Assembly (NCBI GenBank): GCA_950295325.1
Contig: OX485804.1
Span: forward strand, 31,124,001 to 31,188,000
Direction of reading: 5' to 3'
Length of the DNA stretch: 64,000 nucleotides
DNA from: Polytrichum commune
Lineage: Eukaryota > Streptophyta > Polytrichopsida > Polytrichales > Polytrichaceae
A model generated the notes under the pieces. That model had not been told where the DNA came from, made no database searches, and was given only the letters and a program-made list of their open reading frames with translations. Position numbers and translations under genes: made by a program. This document shows positions 55,271 to 64,000 of the stretch, one piece after another; the stretch's first letter is position 1; every line of letters begins with the position of its first letter.

Positions 55271-58230
55271 GGTCTCATGGGCATTTATGTCCTACTTGCC
55301 CTTCATGGTGTTAATGATACCAATGGAAAAATTCCATGCTCTACATGCAATTCTACAATCCCAAATTCTAGGTAAATGGATATTGAGATGTTGGCCATAC
55401 ACATATGGCATTTGTGATTGGTGTCCTTAATACACATGTCACTCCATGAGTTAACTGCAATTGCTTTGTGCAAAATGGACCAAATGTGTGTTATGTTGGT
55501 TTGTTGGTTTATTTGTTTGGTACCCCTAACTTAGCTAGTGTATTTTCTTTCTTGTTGCCATTGATGCCCTTGTGTGCGTGGATTTGAATGTGTAGGGTTT
55601 TGTGTCCTTTTTGTTAGGAAAAGAGGTCTATTTTTTATGTTATTAGGTCCTTGTTTATGTGTTGGCTTGAGTGGAGGTGTTGTTGATGTGGTATCTTACG
55701 AAGTGTAGGGAATTGGTGATGTATGTAAACACGTGTGATGTATGAGTCTTGTTTTTCTTATGTGCACTTCAAGGCAACCAATATTTTTTATTCTAGAAAA
55801 ATTTAAATTGTTTTTTTCATGAGACATCATTGTATATTTGTGTAAGTGTGGGGATGGTAAATATTTATCCATGAGAATCCTTCTTCTTTTCTCTAAGTGG
55901 GGATAAAAAACCATCTTTACCACTTTAATTTCTTCATCATACATTAACTTATAATTCTAACATAAATAATGAAGGTAAGTTATTTTTGAACAAGTCGATT
56001 TGAAGCATATTACTGACGGTTGACGTATTAACAACTCTCTACACACACAATGTAGAAAGAACAACTTGTAGAAAGATAGAGAGTCCATACAATTTGAAGC
56101 TTTCCATATATATATTTTTAAGCCCAATGGGGGCTCATAGGGTCAACATTTTCCTTGCATCCCATCCAAATTGAGGTTGAGGGGCCTTTTAACACTTTGC
56201 GGTGGAAATGATATAGGTAACCATGATATAGATATAATTAGTCCTTAAGAACTAATTGTCTGATCACTTGATTGCATTACAACAATTGCAAAACTTCTTT
56301 TTTTTATGCTTATTTAAAATTTGAACACGTCTCTCTGGAAGGTTCATAGGATCTAATTCTATTTGCAACATGATGATTTTGTCTTTAACGCCACGCAACT
56401 AAGGATGTGCAAATGGACATGATGCCTTTTGACATAGTGTTGACTTACTGGAACAATAAATTTAGTAGAAATTATTAATAATTTGGGTCGATTGTTTGTG
56501 GGGGTATCCTTTGAAGTTGACTCCTCCATGTCAACAAATTGGTTAACTACTAAACCTTAATGAAATTAAGTTTTCAAATAATTTGGACCATTAGATGCCA
56601 ACAAGATGGCACTATCTTCTTCTTATTCTTTTTTCTTTAAAAAAATAAAAATAAAATTGTTTCCTTGGTAGTCGACTTGGTAGTAGACGAGGGTGTTGAT
56701 TGTGGCAATAACTCCATGGGTAAAGTATCAAGCTTACCCCTATCAATGTGTAGTCTATGCATGAATTTCTTTTTAAGAAAAGACAACGTCGAATAATCCT
56801 ATGTGAATTTGAGCATGTTGGCCTTGCCATCCTCAAGAGACCCCTTGGTGTGGGGTGGGGTTGTACAATTCACATAGATTAGTTGTTTGAGAAATGCATC
56901 AAGTAGTTTATGACTCTCTTCTTGATTAAAGGGGGATTGAGTGGTTGATAACCTTAAGAGTTCTTTATAAGGCTCCAAATGTGGCTCATCCATATGTGCT
57001 TGATGAGTTTGAATCAATTTGGCGCTTCAAAGGTCTTATTGCCACTTGTAGTATTATAGTGGTCACTTATAAGATTAAGCCACATATAGGCATTTTCAAA
57101 AATTATCCTTGAGCCCTTATTTGGGAGCTCTCCCTTGTTGGTTGTACTTTGGGGTTATATATATATATATATATATAATTGATTTCAACTTGAATAAAAC
57201 ACTTTAAAATCATAAGGCAATAATAAAGACAAAAGGGGGGGGGGATGGAATTCATCTAGAAAACATGGTCTCATTCAAAGTCTCACACAAACATTATCAA
57301 AATTTAAATATATCTTGGGGCAAAAAATTGTTTTATATATGATATAAGAGGTGTTTTCCAAAATTATGCATCAAATATGAAAACATCCCATGTATATACA
57401 TATTATACATAATCCCCATGAAATTGTCTCATTATCGCAGGTGATTTGTCGCAGTTTAGAAAAATTACCATACCGCATGCTTGCTCTATGTTCTTTTTTT
57501 AAGTGAAATTTAATGTTCCAAATACATGCCACCTACACCTTCTACACCTAAAATGGAGTCACATGCAAGGTATTCTTCAATTCTTGTCCATATTGTGCTA
57601 GCCAATTCCACGCACCCATGAGGTTTTGTACATGACCAATATATTGTATGCATGGTGACCAAAGCGTTGGGTGCATGGACACTCGTTGGTACTTTACTAT
57701 GCCTTTCTTCGTGTAAACTATGTTTGGTGTTGTGTTGACTCCAAGAATCCGCATCCTCCCTTATTATACTATTGCATCTTAAGAGATTTTATGAAAGATA
57801 GTCCAAAAACATTAGTTGTTTGGTTGCTTATTAGAGAATTATTTGTGCATTTTGCTAAAGCCTACTGAATGTAAAACATTCATGCTAACACCAAGAACGA
57901 AAACTATTGCTACTTGATTTATTCCCACATTGCACAAACTCTAGGTTGGGAATGGCGATGCAAATTTCTTCCTCACCTAGAGCGACTTAGGACAACTACG
58001 TCATCCCACGCCACATGTGACCTATTGTATTTTCTCATAGTTTCATGAACCCTATCAGGTGTAGACAAAGGTGATTTATCTAGGAGAAATTGGCTAGTGG
58101 CTCCAAAGGACTCATTATATGATTCCTCCAGGATGAAGAAAGTAGCATAGATAGTAGGGAGGATTTACATGCAAAGACCTTGTACATCAAAGGTGGATGT
58201 AAACCCCCCTTGGCCCTAGAGAGGACAAAA
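55271..58230. other. No recognisable gene; TA and G simple repeats
   Basis: A (ta)n run lies at about 57158-57177 and a G run near 57235-57244. Short frames only. Phrases near 56570-57100 resemble 32.2 kb and 34.2-35.0 kb, indicating an old dispersed repeat. Confidence 0.4.
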
Positions 58231-58356
58231 TTGGGATTTGAAGAGTACTACTCCAAGAAGGACTAGTGTAACCTTGCAGGTGGAATTGATGGACAAATTC
58301 ATAGTTTTCACCGGTCCACGACATCACCACCTAGAATACCAAATCCATGACATTTT

Positions 58357-58824
58357 TCATGTTGTATTAGGGGAGGGTGTTTTAGGCAGGGTAATAAGGG
58401 AAACAAACATGTTCAAAAATGCTTGTTTTATGGATGGGAACACAATGGAAGGGATAGATGAGTTCCAATAATCATTGATGAATTGCGCATTTGGCTTGGG
58501 ATTTTGGTATACATGGGTGTCCAAAAACTTCCTGCAACAAGATATTATTGGGCTCATAGCAATGGTTTTCAATATGGCAATGCAATCCTTAGGGTCATGT
58601 TGTTCACCAAATGAGAAGCCATCTTGAGGTGCATCCATCTTGTAGTTAATACAATGCTCTACAGGGACAAGCAAAGCCCCCAATAACAAAAGTTGGCAAA
58701 GAGAAGGTGGTATCTTGAAGCCTTTGTGTCCATAGTGTAAGAATTGTACAACTTGCAACATGTTCTCAATATTGACGAGATAGTAAATTTTGCATATAAA
58801 AAAATCTACAACAACATTAGGCAA
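58357..58824 (-). pseudogene. 155-codon reading frame of unknown nature
   Basis: A minus-strand frame with ATG 58824. The N-terminal part is hydrophobic ('IPPSLCQLLLLGALLVPVEH'). The rest includes 'FSFGEQHDPKDCIAILKTI' and 'FLDTHVYQNPKPNAQFIND', which look like real protein. I do not recognise a family, and there is no conserved neighbour. It may be a fossil gene or chance. Confidence 0.3.
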
Positions 58825-60434
58825 TTTCTAACTAACAAACTCCACATATTTGGGATGAAGATCTAGTCATTGGCATCCAACAAAAGTCGATACATCTATG
58901 ACTAACTTGCCTACCTAGGGAAAAGGGTATGGGAATAACAAGGCACATGCTGGAATTTTTTTTTTGTAGTTGTTGAGTTCATGGTGGGGTTAGAAAATAA
59001 GGGCCTCATTGTGGTAACATATAAATTCTTCACCTTGGTGCAACTACGGGCACACTTGTTGAAGATTGGAACAAAAGCCACGTGAACGGTAATCGCAAAT
59101 AGAGGTATTTATGGCAAGTAAGGAAGGTGGGCATAAAGGGAACTATACACACATGTATGCACCAAGACAAACACATGGTGGTGATTTGTCGGATCGGCAA
59201 GCAAATCGTCTTCCTACATTCAACTCTAATAGCAGCTTGGGAACCTCATGTGATTGTCATGTGGTGGATAAAAAAGAAGGAGAGTGATAGCGCCATCCTC
59301 CTCCTCCTCCCCCCCCCCCCCCCCAATTCACTTGTAGCAAATCATGTATGTGGAAGCAATGACATAGTTAGGGTTGTAACCTATGTCGCACGTGGTATTT
59401 CAACTAGCGGTGGCGACACATTTGGTGTAGCCTTTGTATTGTGTGCCTCCACTTTGTATTCCATCTCACCTCATGCGCACTAGGGTATATTTAATCAGGA
59501 TATGTCAACTATAGCATGCATGCATCTTGTGTAGGCATCATTTCTACTGTGGCCAATGCAGCCACATCTTTATTTGCATTGGTTTGATCTAGTACACATC
59601 ACACAAAAATTGGGCCAACATGATTAGAGGTGTATAGTTTATGCATTGTTGTTGGTGTTATGATTCATCAAAACATGCGTGGTTGTGGGTGGCATGAGTG
59701 CAGAAGGAGTGGAGGCACTATTCAAACCTAATGACACCATTTATGTGGCCTTGAAGAACTGTGGTGGAGGTTAGGACCTTGTGCGTAGGCTTGGTCTGAT
59801 GGAATTGTAGGTTTCTCGCTATTTGTAAACTCAAGGAGGATTCTTGATAGAGGGGACTCCATAATACAATTCACATGAAATACGCACACATAGGGGTAGG
59901 GCCAAACACAAGACTAGGTCTATTTTGATGTTTTGTGACCCAATATTGCAAATGACAATTTGGGAAAAGTACTTAAAGGTGTGCTAGATTGTTTTCTCAC
60001 CATTACATATCGTAACTTATAAAAAATTATTCCCAAAAGCATTATTGGCTATGGTGAGTATGTGCTAAGAAGAGAACCTTGGGGTTGGGGGAGGGGGCGG
60101 TGTGGGAGTATGGATGTGGTGGGTGGAAATGGCCAAAATGTAAGAGGTTGTTGTGGCAAGCATGACACCATGTCGGGAACAACACATGGTTGCAATGCGC
60201 ACACCGTTGTCACTTATCCAGTATTTGCACCGATTGGAACCTAGGCACCGCAACATGATGTGCACCAAGTGTATAGAGTAGTTCAAAGGGGGAGCATATG
60301 TATAGAAAATTTGGTGCATCTTGCAATGTACACAAAGTTTGTAGAAGGCCAGGGAATTGGGCATGTTGATTTGAAGAATTTTGCAAAAGAAAAAAAATTA
60401 AAAAATAGGATTGTAGTGTCCAAGAAGCAGGCAA
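58825..60434. other. No recognisable gene; poly-C tract
   Basis: A C run of about 16 follows 'ctcctcctcctc' near 59300-59325. Frames of up to 118 codons have no recognisable content. Confidence 0.4.
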
Positions 60435-60442
60435 AAAAGAAG

Positions 60443-60788
60443 CTCAGGGGGGGGGGGGTAAGTCATTGGTTGGAGTAGCAATATATGTGCGAACAAATGA
60501 TAGGGTATTTTAAAAACATGGGGGCAAAAAATTATAAATGAACTTAAGAGTAATATAGGGTATCAAAAATGGCACTGGACATCTTTAAAGTACTATATGG
60601 TATGGAATAATAGGTAATTTGGAATTATAAGTAATGCAAGCCATTTTTCTATTAACCCAAAGTAGAAAATTACATAATGATAGCATGTGAAAAAAAAAAT
60701 TGAAAGTAATACCCCCCTATAAAATAGTGGTTGTTCACATCTATATCCTTAACTTTTTAAAACATTCCCCCCCCCCCCCCCCCCCGAG
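60443..60788. mobile_element. MITE with G-tract and C-tract ends, copy 1
   Basis: Starts 'ctcaggggggg' and ends 'ccccccgag', flanked by 'aaaagaag' (60435-60442 and 60789-60796, extendable by one or two bases). The interior is nearly identical to 62397-62747. An 8-9 bp duplication points to hAT or Mutator-type mobilisation. Confidence 0.8.
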
Positions 60789-60796
60789 AAAAGAAG

Positions 60797-62388
60797 CTAG
60801 GGAATGGGTGGCAATGTGGTAATTTGAAGGGCAACATTTGAGTGGGTTAACCTCCCGTAGAAGGGTGAGGGCGAATCCTTTGCATGGGATGCATGGGAAT
60901 ACAAGATACTTCCAATGTATAAAGTGGACTAAAACTCTAGAAAGCATGGAGGAATGGGATTTAAAATCTGGAGAGAGCATTGGTTCATTTTAGAGAACCC
61001 AAGGAAAAACATTCGTTGTGAATAGGGTGCAAGCATAGTAAAGTGGACCCAAAAAAATGCTTTGGCATCCTAAAAACCATAGGTTTTTGCTCAAACACCT
61101 AAAGTGGTAGCAAAATGTTGTTTGAATCAAACATATTTTCATGATGACCTCTATTATTGTTTCAAGTACTCAAATGTAGATGACCAAGGTGAGATCTTCA
61201 AAACTTGTCATTAAAAGAAATGTTCAAAGCAAATGCCTAGATCTAGTTTTGCAATTGAATTTCATGACCTTTACTATTTTGGACTTGATTTTCATTTTCA
61301 TATTCCTTGAATTCATTGTACATTTGAGGTACACCATTAATTCAATGTAATTTAATCATCTTTAAAACAAATTTTTGACAATTACTTGTTTAATATGAGC
61401 ACTTGCACACCACTTGCACCGTCTTCTAAAATATGTAGATTTTTATAAGATTGTTTTAGTCAACGTAAATTGTTTGGCTTTGTAGATCAATATCTTTTCT
61501 TAATGTTTACAATCTTTATAGTCACAAAATTCATAGTTAGTATATTGTTTTCAATCACTTTCACTTAAACCTATGCAATGAATAAATGTTGTCTACTTAA
61601 CCATGCTTGCACTCAATAGCCACATGTCAAATCCTATGCAACAAAAATCTCCTAAAAACGAGCATGTATAATGCCCTCGTTGACATAGTAAATTGTTAAG
61701 GGAAGCTTGAAAGTACAAACAAATTCAAGTTGTCACCTCATGTATGGACTCCAACTTAGACTCAATTAGTGTCTTTTAAGACCCTTAAGTTGAACCCTTT
61801 TTTTCAACCCCAAGGCAAGCATGCCTAATTCAATTACTCATCCTAAACATATACATGTAACTTAGTGTTCCACGGTTACGGGTGGATCACAAACGGACTC
61901 CTAAAAGACATGTTTCTATAAAAGATTGAAGTATAGTGCTCAAAACTTTGTAAACCATTCTAAATTCAATAGACAACATAGTTAAGGAGGATAATTCAAT
62001 GAAAAAAAGAATCTTCACTTTGACAATGAATAAGACATTTACACAAAGCCCCTGAAATTGTGAAGACAAATTGGATTTGCTAATCGCTTCACACTAATTG
62101 TGTAATTTCTCTCCTACAAGAAGTGTCCATTGAGGGCCGCTTACCTTATTTTTATTTTATTTTGGGTGGGGGGACAAGAACTCCGGATATCTTCTTGAAT
62201 TGATGACGGTCATGTCCATTTCGGAAACAAATTTGGAATCCATGGCATTGGCTTCCAACTTTGTGGCCCACTTACCCGTGATGACCAAAGACTCCTTTGG
62301 AGAGGCTTATGTATCAAGTAAGGATTTGCTTCATCTGCTACTACACTTCCCGTTACTTTAATACCATGTAACCTACACATTGCCACCA
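60797..62388. other. No recognisable feature
   Basis: AT-rich DNA between the two G/C-tract MITEs, with short frames only. Nothing supportable. Confidence 0.4.
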
Positions 62389-62396
62389 ACTAGAAG

Positions 62397-62747
62397 CTCG
62401 GGGGGGGGGGGGGGGGTAGTCATTGGTTGGAGTAGCAATATACGTGTGAACAAATGATAGGGTATTTTAAAAACATGGGAGCAAAAAATTATAAATGGAC
62501 TTAAGAGTAATATAGGGTATCAAAAATGGCATTGGACATCTTTAAAGTACTATAGGGTATGGAATAATAGGTAATTTGGAATTATAAGTAATGCAAGCCA
62601 TTTTTCTATTAACCCAAAGTAGAAATTCACATAATGATAGCATGTGAAAAAAAGAAGAGAATTGGAAATAATACCCCCCTATAAAATATTGGTTGTTCGC
62701 ACCTATATCCTTAACTTTTAACACACTGCCCCCCCCCCCCCCCCGAG
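62397..62747. mobile_element. MITE with G-tract and C-tract ends, copy 2
   Basis: Starts 'ctcgggggg' and ends 'ccccccgag', perfect inverted ends built on homopolymer runs. It is flanked by 'actagaag' (62389-62396 and 62748-62755; nine bases match if the shared c is counted). Similarity to copy 1 is well above 90 percent by eye, so both moved fairly recently. Confidence 0.85.
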
Positions 62748-62755
62748 ACTAGAAG

Positions 62756-63337
62756 CAATTGATAAGATTAAGCAGCTCACGAATCATACATTGCATTGAA
62801 AGAAACGGTTGACTCCGTAAGCGTATCTCCACAGGTTGTCATTAAGGTCACCTTTAACTACTTGCTACCATCAATTCAAAGGTGGAATTTAACGAAGTAT
62901 TCAACCACAAGGTCTTATCATCACTACATTAGAGTCGCTCTCTTCCTTTTAAATCTCTTTCAACCTTTCATGTAAGGTAGAAGGTGCTTAAATAAACACT
63001 TTAAGAAATTTAATCTATTTATGGAGTGCATTTGAATTAGGGGTAAGTAGGATTGGTTTAGCAAATTGGTTCAGACATAATAAACATTGCACATCATATG
63101 ACTTTCCACTCAATGAAAAAATGATCTCTCATGATTTTTGCATGTGGGATCTTTATAAATACAAATTAGGTCGTTCACCCCTTATGCAACATACATATGG
63201 GAGAGCTTCAACTCTTTTGTAAAGGAATCAACTATCAATATCTCTCAATCTTTGACCAAAGAGAATCTTAAGTTCAATGTTTTTTTTAAATGTAAAGTCT
63301 TGTGTATTGCATTCAACTTATTATATTCTTGCTCGTA
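62756..63337. other. No recognisable feature
   Basis: AT-rich DNA with no frame over 60 codons of note. Nothing supportable. Confidence 0.4.
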
Positions 63338-63470
63338 ATTGTACTTAGTGATGTGGGCCCTCTAAATAGAACAGATGAATGTTGGGAGCTCAGTGAAAAA
63401 TTGAGTCTCCCTACACAACTTTCCGAACATCCAACCATTATATTATGAGGGCCCATGTCGCTAAGTAATG
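63338..63470. repeat. Foldback element with 'gtgggccctc' arms
   Basis: 'cttagtgatgtgggccctc' near 63344 pairs with 'gagggcccatgtcgctaag' near 63449, with three mismatches. The ~130-bp unit could be a small MITE or a hairpin. No clear target duplication. Confidence 0.5.
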
Positions 63471-63496
63471 CTATGCACTTGTTAAATGCAGTAATC

Positions 63497-63713
63497 AGGG
63501 AGATTTTTGGACATAATTGGTTGAGATCCATGTGTTTGCAAGTCCAACCGGTTACATGTTGACATCCTCCGGTTTTCCTTTATTAAATTGGGGTATATTC
63601 TATAAATTCCTCTAAAATGATCAGTGATTTTCCTGCAGTCTTGAACTTCAACCGGTTATTTCTCAAACTCAACCGGTTCATCTGTAACTAACATCCGCTT
63701 CTCCGATCATTGG
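63497..63713 (+). repeat. CCGGTT repeat family, second copy
   Basis: Matches 36045-36265 across about 200 bp, including 'gatccatgtg', 'tacatgttgacatc', 'cctctaaaatgatcagt' and 'aaccggttatttctcaaact'. Same orientation. Function unknown. Confidence 0.65.
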
Positions 63714-63904
63714 TTAGATGTGATCCCCTATTTGGCATTAAGTTTCATTGACGTAAATTCTATACCAATGCGTGTTCCAGTTTGAAGCTCATGAAATATC
63801 TACAAACATCAGCCGAAGCTGGAAGAAAGAAAATAGTGATGAGATTAATGTATGTATGACATTCATTGGATATCAATGATATTCATCATAACTTGTTCGG
63901 AACA

Positions 63905-64000
63905 AACCACTACACTAAATATTGTATTTAGTGACGTAAGGCATTTTACGTCACTATGGAAATTTTTCTTATGACATTTCATTTGAAGAAGTTTACAAAT
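63905..64000. mobile_element. Left end of a CACTA-like element, cut by the window edge
   Basis: 'cactacactaaatattgtatttagtgacg' resembles the left end of the MITE at 21779. Just inside it, 'gtgacgtaa...ttacgtcac' forms an inverted pair. The other end lies beyond the window. Confidence 0.4.

Noticed and set aside
59127-59483. 118-codon plus frame
   Set aside because: It passes through a poly-C tract and has no recognisable domain or homologue in the window.

Overview
The window looks like repeat-dominated nuclear DNA of a plant or close streptophyte relative. It is AT-rich, has no intact host gene, and consists mostly of LTR retrotransposons, short inverted-repeat elements (MITEs) and fossil transposon reading frames. 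Ty3/gypsy, Ty1/copia, PIF/Harbinger ORF1-like, L1-type LINE and hAT/Mutator-size MITE remains are all recognisable. I cannot name the species.

The centrepiece is a ~12.0 kb Ty3/gypsy-type retrotransposon on the minus strand (7586-19584). It reads 5' LTR, repeat-rich leader, Gag with two zinc knuckles, a 2.04 kb non-coding block, then Pol: aspartic protease - C5 cytosine DNA methyltransferase - linker - reverse transcriptase - RNase H - integrase - PHD finger - 3' LTR. The methyltransferase carries motifs I, IV (PCQ), VI (ENV), VIII, IX and X in the non-permuted, DNMT3-like order and lies inside the polyprotein. With the terminal PHD finger, one mobile element thus encodes both a predicted DNA-methylation writer and a predicted histone-tail reader. 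The LTR cores differ by three C/T transitions and a 4-bp microsatellite change, so the insertion is young. Even so, Pol is cut by five in-frame stop codons with no frameshift, and a further TGA ends Gag in the same frame. The stops are compatible with C-to-T or G-to-A change.

Two related Ty1/copia copies in opposite orientation lie at about 27.0-31.4 kb (minus) and 39.5-43.9 kb (plus). Both keep LTRs, a long low-complexity leader, Gag, the protease motif and integrase. Both lack reverse transcriptase and RNase H at what looks like the same joint, which suggests a non-autonomous family that moved after the deletion.

Elsewhere: a 109-bp tandem repeat (0.9-1.35 kb); MITEs at 1.9, 5.3, 20.2, 21.8, 38.4, 60.4 and 62.4 kb, including a 395-bp hairpin MITE with TTA duplications and a pair of elements with G-tract and C-tract ends; two LINE tail fragments (37.5 and 55 kb); a decayed Harbinger ORF1-like gene (51.2-52.0 kb); a 5S-rRNA-like scrap (45.7 kb); and unidentified fossil reading frames. 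Remaining stretches are AT-rich with nothing I can support.
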